A stretch of 64,000 nt of DNA, taken from Labilithrix sp. (GTDB lineage: Bacteria > Myxococcota_A > Polyangia > Polyangiales > Polyangiaceae). Both the position numbers and the translations under genes were made by a program. Where the stretch lies: NCBI GenBank assembly GCA_019637225.1, contig JAHBWC010000003.1, positions 62,001-126,000 of the forward strand. Reading direction: 5' to 3'. The notes below the pieces were generated by a model. That model was not told where the DNA came from and did not search any database. It was given only the letters and a program-made list of their open reading frames with translations. Shown here one piece after another: positions 25,647 through 34,414 of this stretch (the stretch's first letter is position 1; every line of letters begins with the position of its first letter).

Positions 25647-26732
25647 ATGGTTGCTGTCAGCTCCCACCTCCTCTCGGCTCCTGGGGGGCCGCGATCGGTC
25701 GATGCGGTAGCGGAGCCCCTGGGAAACGGCGTGAGCGTCCAGCGCGACGACGTCGTCGTCGGCGCCGGAGCCGGCCTCGCCGCCGTCGTTTCGCGCATCG
25801 AGCAGGTGGCCCCGACCGACGTGCCTGTGCTCCTCGAGGGCGAGACGGGCTCCGGCAAGGAGCTCCTGGCGCGGCTGCTCCACACGCGATCGCAGCGCGC
25901 CGGAGGCCCGATGATCCGCGTCAACTGCGGCGCGATCCCCGCGGAGCTCATCGACTCGGAGCTGTTCGGTCACGAGCGCGGGAGCTTCACCGGCGCCACC
26001 GGCACGCGCCTCGGCTGGTTCGAGCGGGCGGACGGCGGGACGCTCTTCCTCGACGAGGTCGCCGAGCTCCCGCTCGCCGCGCAGGTCCGCCTCCTCCGCG
26101 TCTTGCAGGAGGGGACGTTCACGCGCGTCGGCGGCACCAAGGACCTCCGTGTGTCCGTGCGCGTGGTAACCGCGACGCACCGCGATCTCCGCGCGATGTG
26201 CGACGAGGGCTCGTTCCGCTCCGACCTCTGGTACCGCATCGGGGTCTTCACGGTGCAGATCCCGCCGCTGCGAGATCGGCCCGAGGACATCGCGCCCCTC
26301 GCCACGCACTTCGCTCGCAAGTCGGGCATCTCGCTGACGGGCGTTCCGCTCGCCCCCACCTCGAGCGAGCTCGACGCGCTGCGGGAGTACTCCTGGCCGG
26401 GCAATGTCCGCGAGCTCGCCGCCGTCGTCGAGCGCGCGGCGATCCTCGGCGGCGGGCGGCGGCTCGAGATCACCGCGGCGCTCGGAGACGCCCGGCCGCG
26501 GTCGTCTACGCATCTCGCGGCGGCGCCTCCTGCGCAGCCTCCGGCGCCTCCCGTCGATCGGCTGGCGACGCTCGACGAAGCCATGCGAGCTCACATCGTT
26601 CGTGCGCTCGCCCTCGTGCGCGGACGAATCGAGGGGCAAGGTGGCACCGCCGATCTGCTCGGTGTGAACCCGCACACGCTTCGAGGCAAGATGCGGCGGC
26701 TCGGGATCGACTGGAGCGCCTACCGGAGCTGA
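25647..26732 (+). CDS. Sensorless sigma54-dependent transcriptional activator (AAA+ / Fis-type HTH)
   Basis: 361 aa from ATG 25647 (ATG 25623 in frame is possible). About 40 residues precede the AAA+ domain, so there is no receiver, GAF, PAS or FHA input domain. Walker A is GETGSGKE (about residues 65-72), Walker B GGTLFLDEVAELPLA, the sigma54-contact loop reads GSFTGA (112-117) rather than GAFTGA, and the sensor II region SWPGNVRELAAVVERA is intact. The C-terminal helix-turn-helix is GGTADLLGVNPHTLRGKMRRLGI. It follows the uptake cluster in the same direction and could control it; control by a separate inhibitor, as for PspF, is possible but unseen. Confidence 0.85.
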   Translation: MVAVSSHLLSAPGGPRSVDAVAEPLGNGVSVQRDDVVVGAGAGLAAVVSRIEQVAPTDVPVLLEGETGSGKELLARLLHTRSQRAGGPMIRVNCGAIPAELIDSELFGHERGSFTGATGTRLGWFERADGGTLFLDEVAELPLAAQVRLLRVLQEGTFTRVGGTKDLRVSVRVVTATHRDLRAMCDEGSFRSDLWYRIGVFTVQIPPLRDRPEDIAPLATHFARKSGISLTGVPLAPTSSELDALREYSWPGNVRELAAVVERAAILGGGRRLEITAALGDARPRSSTHLAAAPPAQPPAPPVDRLATLDEAMRAHIVRALALVRGRIEGQGGTADLLGVNPHTLRGKMRRLGIDWSAYRS

Positions 26733-26751
26733 TCGTGCGCGGCTGCGGACC

Positions 26752-27948
26752 CTACGGCTCGACGACGATCGCGTACGTCTGTGTGCCGGTGGAGCCGAAC
26801 CGGTCGGTGGACCTGACGCTGCTGGTGAACGTCCCGCTGGTCACGGGCGTGCCTGCCCACCTGCCCGTGGAAGAGAACGCGATCCCGGGCGGGAGCGAGC
26901 CCGCGACGAGGGAATAGGTGTGCGGACCGAACCCGCCGGTCGTGGCGAGCTGCGCCTCGAAGAGGACGCCGACCTTCATCGGGCCGAGCGTCGCCGGCGC
27001 GATCGTGATCGTGGGACGGACGACCGACAGCGTGAACGACTTCGGCGCGCTGCTGAGCGGGCCGGGCAGGGGGCTGCTGTCGGTCGCGACGAGGGTGAAG
27101 GTGAACACGCCCGGCGTGACGGCGGTGCCGCCGAACGAGCCTCCCGACGAGAGGGCGGTGCCGGGGGGAAGCGTGCCCGCGACGAGCGCGAATCGGTAAG
27201 GGCCGACGCCGCCGCTCACGGTGAACTGCTCTTGCGGCAACGTCGTGCCGACGATGACCGTCGACGGGTTCAGCGCGTCCGGCGAGATCGTGAGCGTCGC
27301 CGGATCGCGCGGGCTGATCTGCACGCTGTAGCTGCGCGATCCGCTCGCGCCCATCGCGTCGGTCGCCGCGATCACGAAGGTGTAGGTGCCGGCGGTGGTC
27401 GGCGTGCCGGAGAGGATCCCCGCGCTGGTGAGCGACGCGCCCGGAGGCAGCGTCCCCGACGCGAGGCTGAACGTGTACGGCGCCGTTCCGCCCGCGGCCG
27501 TAATCGTGTGCGTGCCGTAGCTCGTGCCGACCGTGCCGGCAGGCAACGACGCGGGGGCGAGCTGAATCGTGACGACGGTGGGGTCATCCTCGCACGCGTC
27601 CGGATCGGGCGGCGTCGTGCCCCAGCTCCCCGCGTCGCGCCCAGAGGTGTCCTCATCGCAGTCCTTGCCGTCGCCGCGTTCGCAGCGATCGCGTCGATCC
27701 CACGTTCCGCCCGAGGGGCGCCGGCGTTCGTCCCGCGGGCGCTCATCGCCGCGCTGCTTGCGCGCCACCGACGCGCCCTCCTCACGGGCTCCGGCGTAGC
27801 GGGAATCGAGAGCGGACACGTTGTCGGAGGGATCGGCTTGGTCGCTTCGGTCTCGCGCCGCGGAGCTGCAGCCGAGAGAGGCAGCGATCAGGGCGAAGAG
27901 CAGCGACGCGAACGCAAGACAGACCTTGAGGTTGGGGACGGCTCTCAT
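26752..27948 (-). CDS. Lipoprotein with three Ig-like (He_PIG-type) repeats
   Basis: 398 aa from the ATG at 27948. Lipobox AASLGCS, then an Arg/Asp/Gly-rich low-complexity linker (residues ~35-110). Three copies follow of an ~85-aa unit with the pattern GG..PY.FSL..G.LPPG..L...G...GTP...GT. (putative Ig/cadherin-like repeats). Such repeats act as spacers or adhesin modules on the cell surface. The third unit ends near the C-terminus, so no further domain follows. It converges with the sigma54 activator, 19 bp away. Confidence 0.75.
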   Translation of the reverse strand: MRAVPNLKVCLAFASLLFALIAASLGCSSAARDRSDQADPSDNVSALDSRYAGAREEGASVARKQRGDERPRDERRRPSGGTWDRRDRCERGDGKDCDEDTSGRDAGSWGTTPPDPDACEDDPTVVTIQLAPASLPAGTVGTSYGTHTITAAGGTAPYTFSLASGTLPPGASLTSAGILSGTPTTAGTYTFVIAATDAMGASGSRSYSVQISPRDPATLTISPDALNPSTVIVGTTLPQEQFTVSGGVGPYRFALVAGTLPPGTALSSGGSFGGTAVTPGVFTFTLVATDSSPLPGPLSSAPKSFTLSVVRPTITIAPATLGPMKVGVLFEAQLATTGGFGPHTYSLVAGSLPPGIAFSSTGRWAGTPVTSGTFTSSVRSTDRFGSTGTQTYAIVVEP

Positions 27949-28128
27949 CAACGCATCACGATGACCAGCGCGTCACGCCTCGGCGTTGACCTCGCGCTGA
28001 CCGATCGTTGAGGCGGCGGACGGCTACGTGGACGGCATCGCAGGGAACGAGCCCCTCGCGACCTCAAGCACGGCCATTGCAGGCCGTCCGCGGAACGGGC
28101 GGAGACGGTGACGCCCTCACGATGAACG

Positions 28129-28701
28129 ATGATCCACGCCTTCGATCGATTCGAGCTCGACGAGAACCTGATGGAGCTGCGGCGCGAGGGGGCTGTCGTT
28201 CGGCTGCAGCCGCGGCCGTTCCGCTTGCTCGTGCATCTGGTGCACCAGCGTCATCGCTTCGTTCCGCTGAGGGAGATCCTTCGCGACCTCTGGAGAGACA
28301 CGGCGGTCACGACGCACTCGGCGACGCGGGCGATCTACTTGCTCCGAAGGGCGCTCGAGGACGATCCGCGTGCGCCGCGGTTCTTGGCGAACCGTCCGGG
28401 GTACGGCTACCGCTTCGTCGCAGCGGTCGAGTCGATCGCTCCGAAGGCGTGCCCCATACCCTCCGCGAACGCGCCGTTCGCGCGCGCCTTCGGGCCCCCC
28501 GATCACTCGATCGTCAGCGGGAACGAGAGCCACGACGTGCCGCCGCGGTTGTCGTGGAGCACCGCCCACACGGTGCCCTTGCTCGGCGTCGCCGGCGGGC
28601 TGAAGTCGATCGGCGTTTTTGGCGTCCGTCCGAGCGTGCCGTCGAAGAGGATCTTGCGGTTCGTCTGGAACTTGCCGACCGACGTGAACCAGTCGACGTA
28701 G
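28129..28701 (+). CDS. OmpR-type winged-helix domain, truncated regulator
   Basis: The first ~100 residues are a transcriptional regulatory C-terminal (Trans_reg_C) winged helix: FELDENLMELRREGAVVRLQ, LVHQRHRFVPLREILRDLW, TRAIYLLRRALEDDP and GYGYRFVAAVE. In myxobacteria this domain usually starts a 600-1000 aa regulator with TPR or adenylate-cyclase-like parts. Here the frame runs only ~90 more codons, and those lie antisense to the lipoprotein gene at 28503-29495 and look non-coding. I take it as a 3'-truncated gene or a stand-alone DNA-binding domain. Stop at 28701 is in the antisense part. Confidence 0.5.
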   Translation: MIHAFDRFELDENLMELRREGAVVRLQPRPFRLLVHLVHQRHRFVPLREILRDLWRDTAVTTHSATRAIYLLRRALEDDPRAPRFLANRPGYGYRFVAAVESIAPKACPIPSANAPFARAFGPPDHSIVSGNESHDVPPRLSWSTAHTVPLLGVAGGLKSIGVFGVRPSVPSKRILRFVWNLPTDVNQST

Positions 28702-29495
28702 ATCGTCTCGCGGCCGACGTTGCCCGAGCTGTCGACGTTGTCGGGATCGACCTCCGCGGCGGCGTCGTCGAAGCGCACGTCGAGCTTGACGGTCTTGCAC
28801 TCGCCGCTCGCGTCCTTCTTGCAGGTACCGGTCGTGACGCCGGCCGTCGGATCGACCTCGCCGCCCTCGAACGTGACGCCGTCGAGCCGGGGGATCGCGT
28901 TCCGTCGCTCCTCGAAGACGAAGACGCGCGTGAATCCGAAGACGAAGTCGTCCGCGCCGAGCTGCCGGCCGCCCTCGTCGAAGCACCCGAGCGGCAGCGC
29001 GTTCGGTCCGACGTCGCTCCGTCGCGGGACGCGCTCGAGGTGCCCCGCGCACGCCGCCATGAAGACGAAGGCCGTCGCGTAGCGCTCGCCCTGTCCGGGG
29101 CGCACCGTCGCGCTCTCGAGCGCGTCTTGTGGGATCGCGACGTCGACCTCGTCGGCCTCGACGAGCGATGGCGTGAGGTCGACGCCGACCGGGTAGAGCG
29201 CCTCGAACAGCGGGAAGCAGGCGTAGTACTGCCCGGCGATCGGGTTCACGCACGGGGCGGGGAACCAGAAGACGCGCATCGGCGAGGTGGGCGCCGTCCG
29301 GCCGTCGTGGACGAGGCCTTGCACGCGCACCTTCTCGCCCGGCCGGGCGTAGGGAAGGTCGGCGCGAGCCGCGAGGATGCGGACGCCGGTGACCTGGTTC
29401 TTGGGCGCGAAGTCGCTGGCGCACCCGGCGACGATCGCGCCGGCGGCGACGACGAGCGCGAGGCCCGCGAGAGGCGCGCGAGAGCGGCCGAGCAT
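28503..29495 (-). CDS. Receptor-partner lipoprotein (family A, copy 2)
   Basis: 330 aa from the ATG at 29495, whose A overlaps the stop of the upstream receptor gene (TGATG); a GTG at 29498 is in frame. Lipobox AAGAIVAGCA. It shares its N-terminal start (VRILAARADLPYARPGEKVR) and C-terminal end (VWAVLHDNRGGTSWLSFPL) with the lipoprotein at 24528-25577. The middle is different, including an Asp-rich region (AAEVDPDNVDSSGN). Coupled translation with a TonB-dependent receptor in both places indicates a functional pair. Its 3' end overlaps the truncated winged-helix gene on the other strand by ~200 bp. Confidence 0.75.
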   Translation of the reverse strand: MLGRSRAPLAGLALVVAAGAIVAGCASDFAPKNQVTGVRILAARADLPYARPGEKVRVQGLVHDGRTAPTSPMRVFWFPAPCVNPIAGQYYACFPLFEALYPVGVDLTPSLVEADEVDVAIPQDALESATVRPGQGERYATAFVFMAACAGHLERVPRRSDVGPNALPLGCFDEGGRQLGADDFVFGFTRVFVFEERRNAIPRLDGVTFEGGEVDPTAGVTTGTCKKDASGECKTVKLDVRFDDAAAEVDPDNVDSSGNVGRETIYVDWFTSVGKFQTNRKILFDGTLGRTPKTPIDFSPPATPSKGTVWAVLHDNRGGTSWLSFPLTIE

Positions 29496-32098
29496 CACAG
29501 ATCACCTCTCAGTCCGAGGATCGGAAGGATCGGGAGCCCGAGCACCGACTCTCGCCGGGTGTAGTTGAAGTTGTACGACGTGCCTTCCTGCGCGCGATGG
29601 AAGTAGATGTTCTGGATGTCGAGGTACGCCGTCAGCTTCAGCGGCTTCGCGTCGAGCGTCTTGTCGATGCGGAAGTCGAGCTGGTGGAAGGCGCCCATCC
29701 GCGCGCCGAAGGGCGGGACCGCGCTCACCGGCTGGTACGTCGCGCGGTCGACGTCGAGCGCGCCGTAGCCCTGCGGAGTGTAGAGGTTGCCGGAGACGAG
29801 GCGGAAGCGTCCGCCCACGCGCCAGCCGTCGGGGAGCGCGCGGCTGATGATCGCCGTGAGGATGTGCGTCTGATCGTACTCGAAGAGCCGGAGCAGCTCG
29901 TCCTGCGAGTCGCGCCGCTCGCTTCGCATGAGCGTGTAGGCGATCCAGCCGAAGAGCTTCGGATCGTTGCGCCAGCGCAGGAGCCACTCGGTGCCGTACA
30001 CGCGGCCGTCGCCGGAGTTCTTCGAGTCCTGGACGACGAGGCGGTCGAGCGACTTGTAGAAGCCTTCGACCGAGACCTCGACGTGCGAATTGACCTCTTG
30101 CTCGAGGCCGAGGGCGTAGTGCACGGCGCGGTTCGTCCTGAGGCCCGGCTGGCCGAAGACCGGATCGAGCTGCGCGGGATCGGGCGGCTGATAGTACATG
30201 CCGACGCCGCCCTTGACCGTCGTGCGCGGCTGCCCCGAGGTCAGGTCTTGCCGGAAGACGACCCGCGGAGAGACGTCCCAGTTTCGGATCTGTTGGGTGT
30301 AGTCTGCACGCAAGCCGGGCACGAGGCGCGTTCCCTTGAACGGTACGAGCTCGACGTCGGCGTAGGCCGCGGGCATGTAGACGGCGTCCGACACGTTCTG
30401 CGTCAACGACGGATCGTTGAGGCCGCCGTCCGGCTGGCCCGGTCGTGAGGGCCGCGGGAAGCGGACGCTCAGGTCGTACGGCGTGTAGAGCACGTCCATG
30501 CCGAGGTTCACGGTCGCCGGGCGAGCGATGCGGTGCGAGACCTCGGCGCGCGCCGAGAGCGGCGTCGTGGACACGTCGAGGTAGTTCGAGCCGAACCCGA
30601 AGTTGATGCGATCGCCGCCGTACGCCGCGACGGCGGTGATGCGCGTCTTCGAGTTGATCTTGTAGTGGTAGCGCGCCTGCAGGCGCCAGAACGCGGTGAG
30701 CGCGCGGATGCCGCCGCCGAGCACGAAGTCGCCGCCGAGGTCGGCGCCGAAGATCTCGATGCGGTCGTCGGAGCCGAAGAGGAAGAAGCGGAGCTCGTGG
30801 TCGGGGCCGAACTCCTTCTTCAGCATCACCTGGTAGTCGTAGTAGCGCGGCGCGGTGCTCACGCCGCCGGCTTGCTCGAGGATCGGACCGAGCCAGAGGT
30901 CGAAGTACGAGCGGCGGCCGGCGACGAGGAAGCTCCAGCCCTTTCCGATCGAGCGCTCCGCGAGCACGCGCGCGTCGATGAAGTCGACCTGCGCCATCCC
31001 GTGGAGCTTGCCGTCGGACTTCGGGCCGCGGACGCCGACGTCGACGATGCCGCCCATGCCGCGCCCGTACTGCGCGCCGAAGTTGCCGGGGTAGAAGTCG
31101 ATGCGGTCGAGCACTTCCGTCGGCACGACCGAGGAGAGGCCGCCGAAGTGGTAGACGAGCGGGACGTTCGTCCCGTCGATGAAGTACTGCGTGTCTTGCG
31201 GTGCCGAGCCACGCACCACGAGCGCGCCGCCGAACGGCGGCGGGCGCGCGACGCCGGGGAGGTTCTGGAGCGATCGAAGCGCGTCGCCGTTCGTCCCGGG
31301 GATGAGCGCGATCTCGTCGCGAGGGATGCTCCGCTTCGTGACCTCGCGCGGCGGACGCTCGCCGCGGACGCGCACCTCTTCGACTTCCTCGCCCGGCGTC
31401 AGGCCCGGCGGGGGAGGCGGAGGCTCCTCGGCGGACGCGAGGCGGAGCACGACGTCGGCCTCTTCACCGGGGCCGACGTCCTCGTCGACGTCCTCGGCTC
31501 TTCGCCCGCGCGCCTCGACGTGGACGTGCACCTTGCCCGGCGTGAGCCCGTCGACGCGGAAGCGCCCCTCTGCGTCCGTCGTCGTCGCGTGCTCGACGCC
31601 GTTCGCCTCGCGCACGACGACGGTCGCGCCGGCGATGGGCGCCTCGTTGGGCTGCCTGGTCACGCGCCCCGCGACGCGCGCGCTCGGCGGCTCGAACGTG
31701 TACGCGAAGCGGATCATCGCCGCGATCGGCGTCCCGTCACGCGTCGCGGGCTCGAAGACGAGCGACGAGGCGGCCGACGCGGCGGCTTCGTCGAACCCGT
31801 GGCCTCGTGGCGCGTCGATCGTGGCGTTCTTGACGACGCCCGCGGCGTCGACCTCCAGCACGAGATCGACCGTGACCTTGTCGCGGACGCCCTCGCGAAG
31901 CGCCTGCTCCGGGTAGCGCGCGGGCGAGTCGGTCTTGAGCCGCGGCGGGACGACACGGGCGGCCGGCTTCGCGGCGGCACCGCCGGGCTGTGCGCCGGCC
32001 GGCTGCGCGAGCGCGCGCGATGTCTCGAGCGAGAGTCCGACGACGAGCCCGGCGGTCAGCGCCCGGAGAAGCAGAGAGCGCTTCTTCACCGGCGGCAC
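29495..32098 (-). CDS. TonB-dependent receptor with N-terminal TonB-C-like and carboxypeptidase-regulatory domains, second copy
   Basis: 867 aa from GTG 32098 (GTG 32089 also possible). Signal peptide (ALTAGLVVGLSLETSRALAQ), a TonB-C-like domain (ARYPEQALREGVRDKVTVDL, GHGFDEAAASAASSLVFEPA), a carboxypeptidase-regulatory domain (AGRVTRQPNEAPIAGATVVV), a Glu/Pro linker, the plug (GTNGDALRSLQNLPGVA, FYPGNFGAQYGRGMGGIV) and a barrel. It shares with the receptor at 21851 the blocks APQDT, PLVYHFGG, IAYT(L/I)(M/L)RSER and LPILPILG near the end. No exbB/exbD/tonB genes adjoin this copy, so it probably relies on those at 20-21.8 kb or elsewhere. Confidence 0.85.
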   Translation of the reverse strand: MPPVKKRSLLLRALTAGLVVGLSLETSRALAQPAGAQPGGAAAKPAARVVPPRLKTDSPARYPEQALREGVRDKVTVDLVLEVDAAGVVKNATIDAPRGHGFDEAAASAASSLVFEPATRDGTPIAAMIRFAYTFEPPSARVAGRVTRQPNEAPIAGATVVVREANGVEHATTTDAEGRFRVDGLTPGKVHVHVEARGRRAEDVDEDVGPGEEADVVLRLASAEEPPPPPPGLTPGEEVEEVRVRGERPPREVTKRSIPRDEIALIPGTNGDALRSLQNLPGVARPPPFGGALVVRGSAPQDTQYFIDGTNVPLVYHFGGLSSVVPTEVLDRIDFYPGNFGAQYGRGMGGIVDVGVRGPKSDGKLHGMAQVDFIDARVLAERSIGKGWSFLVAGRRSYFDLWLGPILEQAGGVSTAPRYYDYQVMLKKEFGPDHELRFFLFGSDDRIEIFGADLGGDFVLGGGIRALTAFWRLQARYHYKINSKTRITAVAAYGGDRINFGFGSNYLDVSTTPLSARAEVSHRIARPATVNLGMDVLYTPYDLSVRFPRPSRPGQPDGGLNDPSLTQNVSDAVYMPAAYADVELVPFKGTRLVPGLRADYTQQIRNWDVSPRVVFRQDLTSGQPRTTVKGGVGMYYQPPDPAQLDPVFGQPGLRTNRAVHYALGLEQEVNSHVEVSVEGFYKSLDRLVVQDSKNSGDGRVYGTEWLLRWRNDPKLFGWIAYTLMRSERRDSQDELLRLFEYDQTHILTAIISRALPDGWRVGGRFRLVSGNLYTPQGYGALDVDRATYQPVSAVPPFGARMGAFHQLDFRIDKTLDAKPLKLTAYLDIQNIYFHRAQEGTSYNFNYTRRESVLGLPILPILGLRGDL

Positions 32099-32444
32099 CG
32101 ATGCTCGAGGAGGTTCTCGCGTTGCTGCGTTCGCGTCGCTCTCCGACGAAGAGGGGTCGCAGGCCTACGGACGGCGTGAATTCGGGCACGAGTCGGCTCG
32201 CTGCGTCGCCTCGGGCGCCGCGCGCAATGGATCGTCATTCGGCTCGCCGAGCTAGCAAGCCTCGCGCCGCTGCGCCGACGTGCGCGAACGCCGGGCGCGA
32301 CGTCGTCACCGCCGCGAGATCGGAACGAACGGTGACGATCGGCGCGAGAACCGGCGTTCATTGCGGGCCTCGGCGCCCGCGCGGTGAGGCCGTGGCGGCT
32401 CGACGGCGCCCGTCGAGGCGCGCTCGACTCTTCCGTTGCGGAGC
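32099..32444. other. Intergenic region, 346 bp
   Basis: This stretch lies upstream of the second receptor gene and downstream of the LytTR regulator stop (both minus strand). I see no gene, RNA or inverted repeat that stands out. It must hold the promoter of the receptor-lipoprotein pair. Confidence 0.4.
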
Positions 32445-33269
32445 TCAGGTACGGCGGACGCCCATCGCGTTCGATAGGAGCATCTCGCGGACGCCTTGCG
32501 CGCGCTCGCGCGCGACGGGCACCGTCAGGCCGCTGTTCGTTGGGCCGCCGCGCTCGCCGCCTCCGTTCTCGTCGACGAGGGCGACGCCGACGAAAATGGT
32601 GGTCTCGCTCCCGTCGCGATCGAGCCGCTTGATGTGCGAGGCGTTGACGAGCCAGTTGCGATGCACACGCGCGAACGTGCGACCGAGCGAAGCCTCGATC
32701 GCGGAGAGCGAGAGATCGACGTCGAACGTACCGTGCGCCGTGTGGACCGACGTGAGCCGGTCGGCCGCCTCGAAGGCCCACACCTCCGGGGGATCGACGA
32801 ACACGAGTCCGCGACCGCGGCGCGCCACGATGCGCATCGGCGGCGGCGGCTGCGACTCGGTGCGGGCGCGGCGCGCGAGGAGGCGATCGAGGCAGGCCTC
32901 GACGCGCTCGTCGGTGAAGGGCTTGATCAGGTAGTCGGCCACGCCGAGCTCGAACGCCTCGAGCGCGTGCTCCTTGAACGCGGTCGCGAGCACGAACAGC
33001 GGCGCGCCCGGCTCACGCGAGAGCTCGCGCACGAGCTCGAGGCCCGCGCCTTCGCCGTCGGGCATGAGCTGGACGTCGACGAACACGACGTCGACGCTCA
33101 CGCCGCTCTTGCCTGCGGCGAGGACGGCCCGCGCCTCTTCGACCGACGCGATCGCGCCGACCACCTCTGCGAGCCCCGTCGCCTCGAGCAGCTCGACGAG
33201 GTAGTTGCGTGCCGGCCACTCGTCCTCGAGGACGAGCGCGCGCAGCGGAGTGACTCCGGGACGCTTCAT
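32445..33269 (-). CDS. LytTR-family response regulator
   Basis: 274 aa. Receiver domain at the N-terminus: acidic pair LEDEWPA, phospho-acceptor Asp65 in FVDVQ, conserved Thr/Lys in LATAFKEHA and YLIKPFTDE. The C-terminal ~110 aa are a LytTR DNA-binding domain (IEASLGRTFARVHRNWLVNA, IKRLDRDGSETTIFVG). Start ATG overlaps the stop of the kinase gene by 4 nt (ATGA), so the pair is co-translated. Target genes are unknown; LytTR regulators often control nearby envelope or secreted-protein genes. Confidence 0.9.
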   Translation of the reverse strand: MKRPGVTPLRALVLEDEWPARNYLVELLEATGLAEVVGAIASVEEARAVLAAGKSGVSVDVVFVDVQLMPDGEGAGLELVRELSREPGAPLFVLATAFKEHALEAFELGVADYLIKPFTDERVEACLDRLLARRARTESQPPPPMRIVARRGRGLVFVDPPEVWAFEAADRLTSVHTAHGTFDVDLSLSAIEASLGRTFARVHRNWLVNASHIKRLDRDGSETTIFVGVALVDENGGGERGGPTNSGLTVPVARERAQGVREMLLSNAMGVRRT

Positions 33270-34414
33270 GAGAGCTCCTTGTGGGAGACCGTCGAGCCGG
33301 GGAGCTCGACGATCGACCGTGTGCCCGCCGTGGACGACTCCAGCCGGAGCACGGCGTCGGGAAACTTCAGCTCGAGACGTCGGCGGACGGAGCGGAGGCC
33401 GAACGCGCCCTGCCGCGGCTCGGCGTCGGGGAGACCCGGCCCGTTGTCCTCGACGGTGCAGATCACGCGCGCGTCGTTCACCGAGGCCCGGACCGTGACG
33501 ACGCCACCGCCGCGCCGGCGCAGCGCCCCGTGCTTCACCGCGTTCTCGACGAGCGGCTGCAGGAGCAAGCGCGGAACGAGGGCGCGGCGCGCGCTCGGCT
33601 CGATCTCCCAGACGAAGCACAGCGTCCCGGCGTGCCGCGACTCGAGGATCTCGGCGTAGCGACGCAGCCATGCGACTTCGTCCTCGAGCGGCTGGAGCTC
33701 GTCGGCGTCGCGGAGCGAGTCGCGGAGGAGGTCGCCGACGCAGGCGATGAGGCGGCGGGCCTCGCGCGGGTTCTCGGTCACGAGCCCGGCGATGGCGTTG
33801 AGCGTGTTCAGCAAGAAGTGCGGCTCGAGCTGGGAGCGGAGGCGCGCGAGCTCGGCCGCGCTCTTGAGCTGCTCGGCCTCGAGACGCAGCTTGTCGGCCT
33901 CGAGGGCGCGGAGCGTCGCGTCCTCGGCGACGTAGGGGAAGACGAAGGCGAGCGCCCACACCCCGGCGTGGAGGATCCCGACGACGAGGCCGAACGCCAA
34001 CGTGAAGGAGAGCGGGCGGGGTGGACCTTCGCCCCGGAGCGACGGCCAGACGTGGACGAGGCCGAGGTTGTATGCAGCCCCGAACGCGGTGGCGAGCGCC
34101 AGGGCGACGATGAGCGCGCTGACGAGCGTGCACGCGGTGCTCGACCGCCGCCGCTGGTTCCAGTCGTAGATCGACGAGAGGGCGGCCGTGAGCACGAGCA
34201 TGTCGAGGAGCGACCAGGAGAAGCGCGTGACGACCGCCACCGCGTGCTGCCCCCGGAGCGCGCTCGGCATCGTCTGGAGCATCACCGAGACGACGACGAT
34301 GGTGAGGCCGGTGAGGAGCCGTCGCCGCACCAGCGGCTCGGGGTGTCCGACGGCGCCCGGCACGAGGCGCAAGAGCAGCGAGGTCGGACGCGCGCTCGAG
34401 CCGCCGGAAGACAT
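33266..34414 (-). CDS. LytS/YehU-type sensor histidine kinase
   Basis: 382 aa from ATG 34414. Four hydrophobic segments fill the first ~160 residues, followed by a coiled coil and the His_kinase domain LRSQLEPHFLLNTLNAIAGL (phospho-acceptor His near residue 200). Then comes the HATPase_c domain with PLVENAVKHGALRR and DNGPGLP. No extracellular sensor domain is visible, so the TM bundle itself is probably the sensor. It partners the LytTR regulator encoded downstream. Confidence 0.88.
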   Translation of the reverse strand: MSSGGSSARPTSLLLRLVPGAVGHPEPLVRRRLLTGLTIVVVSVMLQTMPSALRGQHAVAVVTRFSWSLLDMLVLTAALSSIYDWNQRRRSSTACTLVSALIVALALATAFGAAYNLGLVHVWPSLRGEGPPRPLSFTLAFGLVVGILHAGVWALAFVFPYVAEDATLRALEADKLRLEAEQLKSAAELARLRSQLEPHFLLNTLNAIAGLVTENPREARRLIACVGDLLRDSLRDADELQPLEDEVAWLRRYAEILESRHAGTLCFVWEIEPSARRALVPRLLLQPLVENAVKHGALRRRGGGVVTVRASVNDARVICTVEDNGPGLPDAEPRQGAFGLRSVRRRLELKFPDAVLRLESSTAGTRSIVELPGSTVSHKELS

